Below are positions 1 to 7,461 of a DNA stretch of 35,649 nucleotides, piece after piece. The notes under the pieces are model-generated. The model searched no databases. It was not told the DNA's origin and worked only from the letters and a program-made list of their open reading frames with translations. A program made the translations under genes and the position numbers. Origin of the DNA: Natronohydrobacter sp. Its GTDB lineage: Bacteria > Pseudomonadota > Alphaproteobacteria > Rhodobacterales > Rhodobacteraceae. The stretch is from positions 1-35,649 of the forward strand of contig JAFIEL010000012.1 in the NCBI GenBank assembly GCA_020832585.1. The letters are read 5' to 3'. Within the stretch, counting starts at the first letter, position 1; the number at the start of each line of letters is the position of its first letter.

Positions 1-910
1 GGTGAATGGCGAAGTGTTCAACTGGACCTTCAACTACCCGGCCAATTACTGGGACGGGGCCAGTGTGATCATCAACTACCTGCTGGGCGAGAATGACGGC
101 TCGCTTGAAGGCAAGAAGATCGTGCTTCTGTATCACAACTCGGCCTATGGTCGCGAACCGATCCCGACGCTGGAACGCCTGTCCGAGCGCCATGGCTACC
201 AGCTTCTGACCATCGGTGTAGACAGCCCCGGTCAGGAACAGGGCAGCCAGTGGTTGCAGATCCGCCGCGAGCGTCCTGATTATGTCGTGATGTGGGGCTG
301 GGGCGTGATGAACCCGACCGCCATTCAGGAAGCCGCGAATATCCGCTTCCCGATGGAGAATTTCATCGGCGTGTGGTGGTCCGGTTCGCAGCAGGACGTG
401 CTGCCGGTGGGGCAGGGCGCGCATGGCTACAAGGCGCTGGCGATGCACGGCACCGGCACGGATTACCCGATCTACGCGGATATGCAGAAATATGTGATCG
501 ACACGGGTAAATATGCTGGCACCGGCGATGAGGTCGGCACTGTGCTTTACTCGCGTGGCATGTATGCGGCCATGCTGGCTGTAGAGGCTGCGAAGAAAGC
601 GCAGGAAATCCACGGCGTCGCGGCAATCACGCCCGCGATGATGCGAGACGGGATGGCCAATCTGGAAATCACCGAGGAACTGATGGCCGAGATCGGCCTG
701 CCGAATTTCGGCCCGGCCTTCTCGGTGGCGTGTCAGAACCACGGTGGTTCCGGCGCGGCAATGATCCAGCAATGGGATGCCAATGCTGGCGAGTGGAACC
801 TGATCACGGATTGGATCATGCCGGATCGCGAGTTGATCATGGAAATGGCGATGGAAGACAGCCTGGCTTATGCGGCTGAAAACAACATCACGCCTGCCTG
901 CATGAACTGA
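1..910 (+). CDS. ABC transporter substrate-binding protein, branched-chain amino acid type (5' truncated)
   Basis: This is the C-terminal part (about 302 residues) of a periplasmic binding protein of the LivJ/LivK type (Peripla_BP_6 fold); the reading frame is open to the left edge, so the true start and signal peptide lie outside the window. The fold is recognised from the pattern KKIVLLYHNSAYGRE followed by a TIGVDSPGQEQ strand and the paired statement of a row of residues ending in YVVMWGWG, typical of the second lobe and hinge. It is the soluble receptor that would deliver a ligand to a Liv-type permease. It is followed by a strong hairpin and then a LivF-like ATPase, so the permease genes are probably upstream. 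The PaaK-like gene downstream hints at an organic or aromatic acid ligand rather than an amino acid, but this is inference. Confidence 0.85.
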   Translation, partial: VNGEVFNWTFNYPANYWDGASVIINYLLGENDGSLEGKKIVLLYHNSAYGREPIPTLERLSERHGYQLLTIGVDSPGQEQGSQWLQIRRERPDYVVMWGWGVMNPTAIQEAANIRFPMENFIGVWWSGSQQDVLPVGQGAHGYKALAMHGTGTDYPIYADMQKYVIDTGKYAGTGDEVGTVLYSRGMYAAMLAVEAAKKAQEIHGVAAITPAMMRDGMANLEITEELMAEIGLPNFGPAFSVACQNHGGSGAAMIQQWDANAGEWNLITDWIMPDRELIMEMAMEDSLAYAAENNITPACMN

Positions 911-920
911 TGCGGAAATG

Positions 921-946
921 GTGGTCCCGGCATTTGCCGGGGCCAC
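921..946 (+). promoter_or_regulatory. Intercistronic stem-loop between binding protein and ATPase genes
   Basis: Arms 921-932 and 935-946 form a 12-bp stem with one G-T pair and a two-base turn (in practice 11 bp with a four-base loop). No run of T follows. Hairpins just after the binding-protein gene in ABC operons commonly protect the upstream mRNA end and give more receptor than membrane subunits. The hairpin also argues against the ATG at 910 as the start of the next gene. Confidence 0.7.
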
Positions 947-975
947 CCCCCAACACCGATAAAAGGCCCAAAGCC

Positions 976-1812
976 ATGCTTGATGCCAGCCCCAGCGACA
1001 CCACGACCCAGACCACGCTTCTGGAAGTCAACAATATCGAAGTGCTCTACAATCACGTCATTCTGGCGCTGAAAGGGGTCAGCCTGAGCGTGCCCAAGGG
1101 CGGGATCACCGCGCTTCTGGGCGGCAATGGTGCGGGTAAATCCACGACCCTCAAGGCGATCTCGAACCTGATCCATTCCGAGCGCGGCGAAGTCACCAAG
1201 GGCACGATCCTGTATGAAGGGCGCAACATGGTCGGGCTGGACCCTGCCGATCTGGTGAAATCCGGCGTTGTGCAGGTGATGGAGGGGCGGCATTGCTTTG
1301 AGCATCTGACTGTCGAGGAAAACCTGCTGACGGGCGCCTATACCCGGACCGACGGGCGTGCCGCCGTCGCGGCAGAGCTGGAACTGGTCTATGAATACTT
1401 TCCCCGCCTGAAAGAGCGCCGCAAGTCACAGGCGGGCTATACTTCGGGTGGTGAGCAGCAGATGACAGCCATCGGGCGCGCGCTGATGTCGCGTCCCTCG
1501 ATGATCCTGCTGGATGAGCCGTCAATGGGTTTGGCGCCGCAGCTTGTGGAACAGATTTTCGAGATCGTCGCGCGTCTGAACCGCGAACAGGGCGTGACCT
1601 TCCTGCTGGCCGAGCAGAACACCAATGTCGCGCTGCGCTATGCCCATACCGGGTTCATTATGGAAAACGGGCGTATCGTGATGGAAGGCACCGCCGAGGC
1701 TCTGCGCGAGAACCCGGATGTGAAGGAATTCTACCTCGGCATGTCCGACAAGGGCCGCAAGAGCTTCCGCGATGTGCGCTCTTATCGCCGCCGCAAGCGC
1801 TGGCTGGCTTGA
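976..1812 (+). CDS. Branched-chain amino acid type ABC transporter ATP-binding protein (LivF-like)
   Basis: This is a 278-residue cytoplasmic ATPase subunit that energises a Liv-type importer. Walker A is GGNGAGKST at residues 49-57, the signature is TSGGEQ at 156-161 (Thr in place of the usual Leu), and Walker B with the catalytic Glu is ILLDEP at 177-182. The phrase GLAPQLVEQIFEIV after Walker B is characteristic of LivF rather than LivG. The C-terminus is some 35-40 residues longer than the usual LivF length of about 235 and ends in a very basic tail. The ATG at 976 is preferred because the in-frame ATG at 910 would place the hairpin inside the gene, and AAAAGG lies nine bases upstream of 976. 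It is the second subunit visible of a transporter whose other genes are upstream of the window. Confidence 0.9.
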   Translation: MLDASPSDTTTQTTLLEVNNIEVLYNHVILALKGVSLSVPKGGITALLGGNGAGKSTTLKAISNLIHSERGEVTKGTILYEGRNMVGLDPADLVKSGVVQVMEGRHCFEHLTVEENLLTGAYTRTDGRAAVAAELELVYEYFPRLKERRKSQAGYTSGGEQQMTAIGRALMSRPSMILLDEPSMGLAPQLVEQIFEIVARLNREQGVTFLLAEQNTNVALRYAHTGFIMENGRIVMEGTAEALRENPDVKEFYLGMSDKGRKSFRDVRSYRRRKRWLA

Positions 1813-1855
1813 CATGGCAGATGGCAACACCCCCCGTAGTTCAGAGGGCACAAGC

Positions 1856-3073
1856 ATGACCCCTTTTGACCCGCTAGAGACGCGCAGCACCGATGCCCGC
1901 GAGGCCGATCAGGCCCAGGCCCTGCCGCGCGCCATTGCCGCGGCGTTGCGCGCACCGGGACTGGCCGCGCATCTGGGAGAGATCGCACCCGATCAGGTCA
2001 GCTCGCGCGCGGCGCTGGCGACACTTCCCGTATTGCGCAAATCCGCGCTTGTCGCGGCGCAGGGCGCGCAACCGCCGTTCGGGGGGCTGAACGCGACCGC
2101 GCTGGCCGATTTCGAGCATGTGTTTCAATCCCCCGGTCCGATCTATGAACCGGGCCGCACGACCCGCGACTGGTGGCGGCTGGGGCGGTTCCTGCATGCC
2201 TCGGGCATCGGGCGCGGGGATATTGTGCAGAACTGCTTCTCATATCATCTGGTGCCAGCAGGCATGATGTTCGAAAATGCCGCGCGTGCGGTGGGCGCAA
2301 CGGTTCTGCCTGCAGGGACAGGCCAGACCGAATTGCAGGTGACAGCCGCGCGCGATATTGGTGCGACCGCCTATGCGGGCACACCGGATTTCCTGAAGAT
2401 CATCCTCGAGAAAGCCGACGAGATGGGTGTCACGCTTGCCATTTCCAAGGCGGTCGTTGGCGGCGGCGCGCTCTTTCCCAGCTTGCGCGCCTTCTATGCC
2501 GATCGTGGCATCACCTGCCGCCAGTGCTACGCCACAGCCGATCTGGGCAATGTCGCCTATGAGAGTGACGCGCTGGACGGCATGATCGTTGATGAAGGCG
2601 TGATCGTGGAAATCGTCCGCCCCGGCACGGGCGACCCGGTGCCAGAGGGCGAGGTGGGTGAGGTCGTCGTGACCAGCCTGAACGCCGATTACCCGCTGAT
2701 CCGCTTCGCAACCGGCGATCTGAGCGCCGTGCTGCCGGGGCAAAGCCCCTGCGGGCGCACGAATATGCGCATCAAGGGCTGGATGGGGCGCGCCGATCAG
2801 ACGACCAAGATCAAGGGCATGTTCGTGCGCCCCGAACAGGTTGCGGCGCTTGTGTCCAGACATGACGAAATCCACCGTGCACGGGTCATTGCGACACGAT
2901 CGGGTGAAAAGGACGTGATGACTGTGCGCATCGAGACCCGCGCGGCAAATCCGGCATTGTATGAGGAAACAGTCCTGTCTACTCTGAAACTCAGAGGTCA
3001 TGTCGAGCTTGTGCCGCCGGGGTCGCTGCCCAATGACGGGTTGGTGATCGAGGATCTGCGCCGCTACGACTGA
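1856..3073 (+). CDS. PaaK-like AMP-binding (phenylacetate-CoA ligase family) protein
   Basis: This 405-residue protein belongs to the adenylate-forming superfamily, closest in pattern to phenylacetate-CoA ligases: a GQTELQV segment, then AYAGTPDFLKIILEKADEMG, YATADLGNVAYES and a C-terminal lid beginning GRADQTTKIKGMFVRPEQV with lysines at 318 and 320. The expected P-loop (SSGTTGKPT in PaaK) is replaced by SPGPIYEPG at residues 92-100, so ATP handling may differ. Start 1856 is chosen over the upstream 1772 start because the latter overlaps the ATPase gene, and AGAGGG sits about eight bases before 1856. It lies 43 bp after the LivF-like gene and probably shares its mRNA, which suggests activation of an imported carboxylic acid to a CoA thioester. 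The substrate is unknown. Confidence 0.75.
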   Translation: MTPFDPLETRSTDAREADQAQALPRAIAAALRAPGLAAHLGEIAPDQVSSRAALATLPVLRKSALVAAQGAQPPFGGLNATALADFEHVFQSPGPIYEPGRTTRDWWRLGRFLHASGIGRGDIVQNCFSYHLVPAGMMFENAARAVGATVLPAGTGQTELQVTAARDIGATAYAGTPDFLKIILEKADEMGVTLAISKAVVGGGALFPSLRAFYADRGITCRQCYATADLGNVAYESDALDGMIVDEGVIVEIVRPGTGDPVPEGEVGEVVVTSLNADYPLIRFATGDLSAVLPGQSPCGRTNMRIKGWMGRADQTTKIKGMFVRPEQVAALVSRHDEIHRARVIATRSGEKDVMTVRIETRAANPALYEETVLSTLKLRGHVELVPPGSLPNDGLVIEDLRRYD

Positions 3074-3108
3074 CCCCTGATCGCGCGTCAAGGCGGAGGG
3101 ACAGGGTT

Positions 3109-4776
3109 ATGCGGAACTTGATGGCGGGCATGGTGTTGGCCTGTTTCGGGCTGCCTGTTCAGGCTGGCGGCGTTGCGCTGGTTTTGGGAAATCAGGCATA
3201 TGACACGCTGACCGATGCGCCGGAATCGGGTCAGGTGATGCAGACTGTTTCCGCGCTGGAGGAAATGGGCTTTCTTGTGCTCGCCGGTGAAGGGCTGAGT
3301 GCCGAGGAAATGCGCGCCCAACTGGCGGGCAGTTTCGAGCAGATCCTGCGCGAGGATGCCGAGCGGGTGGTGATTGTGCTGTCCGGGCATTTCGCGACCT
3401 CGGATAGCGGGGTCTGGCTGATGGGAACGGATAGCAGCAGTGCCGGGCTGGCGCTGGCCGACGGGCAGGGGCTGCGGCTGGACCTGGTGGCCGAGATCGC
3501 AACACTTGCAAGCGACGCGGCTGTTTTGTGGATTGCCCCGGCTGATGGGTCGCCTGAACTTGGTCCTGGTCTGAGCGCAGGACTGCCCGAGACGCTTGAT
3601 CTGCCCGAAGCGCTTGCCGTTTTGCGCGGACCGGCGGCGCAAGTGGTGCAGGGGCTGCGCGCCAGTCTGCGGCCCGGCACCACGCTGGCGAGCATCGCGC
3701 GAGCCAATCGCGCGCTGACGGGCGAAGGAGCCTTGCCGGAAACGGCCCCTTTCCTGCCCGATGGCTTTACACCCGGCGCAAGGGCGGACACGCGCGCCTG
3801 GGCGCTTGCGCAAGAGGCGGATACGGAAGCGGGCTATCAGGCCTATCTTGACGCCTTTCCCAATGGCCAGAATGCGCAGGCCGCCCGCACGGAACTGGAC
3901 CGTATCCGCAACGCCCCCGACCGGATCGAGGCCGCGCTCTTCCTGACCCGCGACGAACGCCGCGCAATCCAGCGCGATCTGACCGTGCTGGGCTTTGACA
4001 CGCGCGGCATTGACGGGATTTTCGGCCCCGGCACGCGGGGGGCGATTTCCGGCTGGCAGGATCTCAATGGCCTTGGTCAGACGGGGTATCTGGACCGCGA
4101 CCAGATCTTCACGCTGAGCGCACAGGCCGCTGCCCGCGCAGCCGAGATCGAGGCGGAAGAACGTGCCCGCCGCGAGGCCGAAGAGCGCGCAGATCGTGAA
4201 TTCTGGGCGTTGACAGGGGCTGCCGGGGATGAGCCGGGCCTGCGCAGCTATCTCGACCGCTATCCGCAGGGGATTTTTGCGGGGCTGGCGCGCGAACGGC
4301 TTGACCAGATCGCGACAGCCCGGCAGGCCGAACAGCGCGACCGTGATCTGGCGGCATGGCGGCGCGCGCGTGCGCTCGACACGATCGCAGCCTATGAGGG
4401 GTATTTGCGCGACTGGCCGGAAGGCGAGTTTGTCGCGAATGCCCGCGCCCGGATCGATCAGCGCCGCCCGGTGCCGCAGCCGCCGGTGGCAGAGCCGCGC
4501 CCTGACCCTGCGCCAGAGACCGAAGCTCCGGCAGTTGCACAGGCGCGTGCGGCCGAGGCGGCCCTTGGCCTGAGCCAGCCGACACGTCTGCTGATCGAAC
4601 GCAGGCTGGAGCGGCTGGGTCTTGATCCCGGGCCGATTGACGGGGTGTTCGATGATCAGACCCGTGTGGCCATCCGGCAGGCGCAAACCCGTTTCGATCT
4701 GGTTCCCACAGGCTATGTCGATCAGGATTTTCTGACGATGATGGTCAGCAACCTGTTTCGCGAGTTCTTCAACTGA
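3109..4776 (+). CDS. Exported caspase-fold (C14-like) protein with two peptidoglycan-binding domains
   Basis: This 555-residue protein starts with a short signal peptide (about residues 1-19, ending PVQA). A caspase-like domain follows: VALVLGNQAYDTL, then VVIVLSGHF with the His at 94. At the place where the family has its catalytic Cys the sequence reads WIAPADG (141-147), so it appears to be an inactive peptidase. Three short repeats of the form YLDRYPxGxFxxxAxxRLDxI lie in the middle of the protein, with an Ala/Glu/Arg-rich helix between them. Two peptidoglycan-binding-1 domains are present, one around residues 285-340 (TRDERRAIQRDLTVLGFD, GIDGIFGPGTR) and one at the C-terminus (GPIDGVFDDQTR). 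It stands between the PaaK-like gene and pyrF with 35 and 64 bp gaps. A periplasmic scaffold or wall-bound protein is the best inference. Confidence 0.75.
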   Translation: MRNLMAGMVLACFGLPVQAGGVALVLGNQAYDTLTDAPESGQVMQTVSALEEMGFLVLAGEGLSAEEMRAQLAGSFEQILREDAERVVIVLSGHFATSDSGVWLMGTDSSSAGLALADGQGLRLDLVAEIATLASDAAVLWIAPADGSPELGPGLSAGLPETLDLPEALAVLRGPAAQVVQGLRASLRPGTTLASIARANRALTGEGALPETAPFLPDGFTPGARADTRAWALAQEADTEAGYQAYLDAFPNGQNAQAARTELDRIRNAPDRIEAALFLTRDERRAIQRDLTVLGFDTRGIDGIFGPGTRGAISGWQDLNGLGQTGYLDRDQIFTLSAQAAARAAEIEAEERARREAEERADREFWALTGAAGDEPGLRSYLDRYPQGIFAGLARERLDQIATARQAEQRDRDLAAWRRARALDTIAAYEGYLRDWPEGEFVANARARIDQRRPVPQPPVAEPRPDPAPETEAPAVAQARAAEAALGLSQPTRLLIERRLERLGLDPGPIDGVFDDQTRVAIRQAQTRFDLVPTGYVDQDFLTMMVSNLFREFFN

Positions 4777-4840
4777 GGGGTTGCGCAGGGGGCGTTGGTG
4801 ACTTAGACGCAGGCCGTTTGCCAATAAGGAGCGCCTGCCG

Positions 4841-5542
4841 ATGACCCGTGCCGATGACCGCCTGATTGTTGCGCTGGATGTCCCCAATGCACTGGCAGGG
4901 CTGGAGCTTGCCGCGAAGCTCGGCGACTCCGTGTCCTTCTACAAGATCGGTCTTGGCATGCTGACCGGGGGCGGCTTGGCGCTGGCCAATGAGCTGAAAC
5001 AGGAGCATGGCAAGCGCATTTTTCTGGACATGAAATTCTTCGACATCAGTGCGACAGTCGAAGCGGCGGTGCGCGGGATTGCGCAATATGATCTGGATTT
5101 CCTGACCGTGCAGGGCGATCCGCATGTGGTGCGCGCCGCGTGCGACGGGGCCGGGGGCTCGGGGCTGAAGATTCTGGCGGTGACGGTACTGACCTCTCTT
5201 GATCGTGGCGATCTGGACGAGGCGATGATCCGCCCTGGCGATCTGACTGAGATCACGCTGGAACGCGCGGCACGCGCGCTGTCGGCAGGGGCGGATGGGG
5301 TAATCGCCAGCCCGCAGGAAGCCGCCGCCATCCGTGCGTTGCCGGAAGCGGCGGGCAAGCTGATCGTCACCCCCGGCGTGCGCCCGGCCGGGGCTGCAGC
5401 AGGGGATCAGAAACGCATTGCCACGCCTGCAGATGCGTTGCGCGCGGGGGCTGATCACATCGTCGTCGGTCGCCCGATCTGGGCTGCGCCCGATCCGCGT
5501 CAGGCCGCACTGGCGGTGTTGCAGGAACTGGCGACAGTCTGA
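4841..5542 (+). CDS. pyrF: Orotidine 5'-phosphate decarboxylase
   Basis: This 233-residue cytoplasmic enzyme converts orotidine monophosphate to UMP, the last step of de novo pyrimidine synthesis. The N-terminus RLIVALDVPN carries the first active-site Asp, and the signature DMKFFDI gives the catalytic D63, K65 and D68 array. Further conserved stretches are LTVQGDP, TVLTSLD and near the end VTPGVRP and ADHIVVGRPIW, which bind the phosphate. The length matches group I bacterial PyrF. AAGGAG lies nine bases upstream of the ATG. The stop codon is only four bases from the stop of the convergent KpsM-like gene. Confidence 0.97.
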   Translation: MTRADDRLIVALDVPNALAGLELAAKLGDSVSFYKIGLGMLTGGGLALANELKQEHGKRIFLDMKFFDISATVEAAVRGIAQYDLDFLTVQGDPHVVRAACDGAGGSGLKILAVTVLTSLDRGDLDEAMIRPGDLTEITLERAARALSAGADGVIASPQEAAAIRALPEAAGKLIVTPGVRPAGAAAGDQKRIATPADALRAGADHIVVGRPIWAAPDPRQAALAVLQELATV

Positions 5543-5546
5543 CCCG

Positions 5547-6368
5547 TCAATGCCGTGATGACCAGCTTAGTGACGCGCGCTTGCGGGTGAAAAACTCGCC
5601 CATCATGCCAAGCACCAGAAAGGCGAGGCTGAAATAGACCGGATACATCGCAGATGTATGCAGCGGGTTGTAATTGATGAAGGCAAAGCCGCGCGCCTGA
5701 TCGATGCAATGAAACAGCGGGTTCCACATGAAATAATGCAGATAGGCTTCGGGCAGCATATTGGCGAGGAAGAACTTGCCCGAGGCCACCATGTTCAGCC
5801 GCGTGATCAGCATGGTCAGCAATTTGCTCAGGCCCGGCATCCAGGGCTTGAGCGCATAGAGCACAACACCAATGGCGAGCCCCGCGAACCAGACCGCAAG
5901 CAACATCCCCATCGCCGCCACAGGGTTGTAAATCTCGATCGGTGTCCAGATCGCGTGATAGAGAAACAGGATCACCAGAACCGAGAGGATCTGGATATAC
6001 AATTCGCCCAGAGCGGCCCCGCCGATGGCGACGATGGCATTCATCGGCCGGTGCTTCATCATATGCGAAGTCGGCCCTTCGGCCCCTGCGACCTGACCGA
6101 TCACCTTGACATGCGCCATGAACAGAAAGACGCCGCTCATCAGATAGATCAGCGTATCGCCCCGGATGGCGGCAGAGCGCATGCCCGCAAAGACAAAGAT
6201 CAGCATGAACACGGCCACCAGCATCATGGTCTGGGCGATATTCAGCATCAGCCCGATAATGGCATTGCCATGGGTCTTGCGGATGTGGCGCACGGCCTGA
6301 TGATAAATCAGTTCCAGTGTCTGAAGGACCATATACAGGCCCGATCCGCCTCTGGTGGGAGTGAGCAT
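5547..6368 (-). CDS. ABC-2 type polysaccharide export permease (KpsM-like)
   Basis: This 273-residue integral membrane protein has six hydrophobic segments and the layout of the KpsM/Wzm family, which export capsule or O-antigen chains across the inner membrane. Recognisable features are a short cytoplasmic N-terminus, the stretch HRPMNAIVAIGGAALGELY after the second helix, and MWNPLFHCIDQARGFAF, the conserved periplasmic-loop motif of this family. The first ATG at 6368 has AAAGG about six bases upstream; an internal ATG at 6332 is a less likely start. No ATPase partner (KpsT) is next to it, since the gene faces away from cysQ and converges on pyrF. The partner must be encoded elsewhere. The position next to cysQ and galU supports a role in surface glycan export. 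Confidence 0.85.
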   Translation of the reverse strand: MLTPTRGGSGLYMVLQTLELIYHQAVRHIRKTHGNAIIGLMLNIAQTMMLVAVFMLIFVFAGMRSAAIRGDTLIYLMSGVFLFMAHVKVIGQVAGAEGPTSHMMKHRPMNAIVAIGGAALGELYIQILSVLVILFLYHAIWTPIEIYNPVAAMGMLLAVWFAGLAIGVVLYALKPWMPGLSKLLTMLITRLNMVASGKFFLANMLPEAYLHYFMWNPLFHCIDQARGFAFINYNPLHTSAMYPVYFSLAFLVLGMMGEFFTRKRASLSWSSRH

Positions 6369-6504
6369 CCCCGGCCTTTCACCTTGTGACCTGTCGGGTC
6401 ATACGCTACGCCCCGTCTCAGCGAACAATAGGCCGGATGGCATGAAGGTTCAATGAAGCCCTTGCCACTGTGCGCACTCAATATGACGTGATGGGGAATG
6501 TGCA

Positions 6505-7311
6505 ATGACAGAGCTTGACAATAGCCGGATTGAAACCGTTCTGCGCCGACTTGCCTTGCAGGCAGGGCGCGAGATTCTGGACGTCTATGAGCGTCCTGAT
6601 TTCGACGTACGGCTGAAAGGCGACGAAAGCCCGCTGACCGAGGCGGATGAAGCCGCCGACCGGCTGATCAGTGCAGGTCTGCGCGCGGCCTTCCCTGATG
6701 TGGCGCTGGTGACGGAAGAACAGGCCGAGACGCATGAATTGCGCGCCGAGCGGTTTTTCATTGTCGATCCGCTGGACGGGACCAAGGAATTCGTGCAGCG
6801 GCGGGGGGATTTCACCGTCAATATCGCGTTGGTCGAACATGGCGTGCCGGTGCGCGGCGTGGTCTATGCACCCGCCAAGGGGCGGATGTTCTACACCAAT
6901 GCCGCAGGCCAGGCGGTCGAGGAGCGCGGGCCCTTCATTGACGATGTCATTGGTGCCTGTCAGGTGCTGCGCATGCGCGCGCCCGATCCGGCGGCGCTGG
7001 TGGTGGTTGCGTCGAAATCGCATCGCGATCAGGCAACGGATGACTATATCGCGCGCTACCCGGTCGCGGATATGCGCAGCGCCGGGTCGTCGCTGAAGTT
7101 CTGCCTGCTGGCTGCGGGCGAGGCTGATTTCTACCCGCGACTGGGCCGCACAATGGAATGGGACACGGCGGCGGGTCATGCGGTGTTGCAGGCGGCGGGC
7201 GGCGAGGTGCTTGATTTCGACACGTACAACCCCCTGCGCTATGGCAAGCCCGGTTATGAAAACCCGTTCTTCATCGCGCGCCACCCGGATATTGCGCTTT
7301 CACAGCCCTGA
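6505..7311 (+). CDS. cysQ: 3'(2'),5'-bisphosphate nucleotidase
   Basis: This 268-residue member of the inositol monophosphatase superfamily hydrolyses 3'-phosphoadenosine 5'-phosphate (PAP) to AMP, and in some species also PAPS. The metal-binding sites are visible: VTEEQ around residue 71, DPLDGTKEF with D88 and D91, and EWDTAAGHAVL with D220. The DGTKEF form (rather than DGTxNF) is typical of CysQ. It is divergent from the KpsM-like gene with a 136-bp spacer and precedes galU by 150 bp. PAP is the by-product of PAPS-dependent sulfotransferases, and the sulfotransferase gene at 12394 in the same locus gives this copy a probable local job. PAP is also formed in assimilatory sulfate reduction, which is the alternative explanation. 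Confidence 0.93.
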   Translation: MTELDNSRIETVLRRLALQAGREILDVYERPDFDVRLKGDESPLTEADEAADRLISAGLRAAFPDVALVTEEQAETHELRAERFFIVDPLDGTKEFVQRRGDFTVNIALVEHGVPVRGVVYAPAKGRMFYTNAAGQAVEERGPFIDDVIGACQVLRMRAPDPAALVVVASKSHRDQATDDYIARYPVADMRSAGSSLKFCLLAAGEADFYPRLGRTMEWDTAAGHAVLQAAGGEVLDFDTYNPLRYGKPGYENPFFIARHPDIALSQP

Positions 7312-7403
7312 TCTGGCGTCATTCCACCTATGCGTGCAAAAGTCTGCAAATGACCATGAAAAGGTCTGGTTAATCAAGGTTTACAGCCCCAAACTCGCCA
7401 CAT

Positions 7404-7453
7404 TTCAGGTGTTTTTAACCAGTGATCGATATGACCTGAACATCAGTCACTGG
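7404..7453 (+). promoter_or_regulatory. Two interleaved inverted repeats upstream of galU (possible pseudoknot or operator)
   Basis: TTCAGGT (7404-7410) pairs perfectly with ACCTGAA (7434-7440), and CCAGTGA (7419-7425) pairs perfectly with TCACTGG (7447-7453). The pairs are interleaved in the order a-b-a'-b', the arrangement of an H-type pseudoknot. The last arm overlaps the first two bases of the galU Shine-Dalgarno GGAG at 7452-7455. Either an RNA fold that hides the ribosome site or two overlapping protein operators would explain it. Confidence 0.4.
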
Positions 7454-7461
7454 AGCGCAAG

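Noticed and set aside
910-975. ATG at 910 as start of the LivF-like gene
   Set aside because: It overlaps the previous stop but would place a strong hairpin inside the gene and add residues not matching LivF; 976 has its own ribosome site.
3088-4887. 599-residue open frame on the minus strand opposite the caspase-fold gene and pyrF start
   Set aside because: Arg/Gln/His-rich composition without domain signals, and it lies opposite a gene with signal peptide and recognisable domains. Long antisense frames are expected at this GC content.
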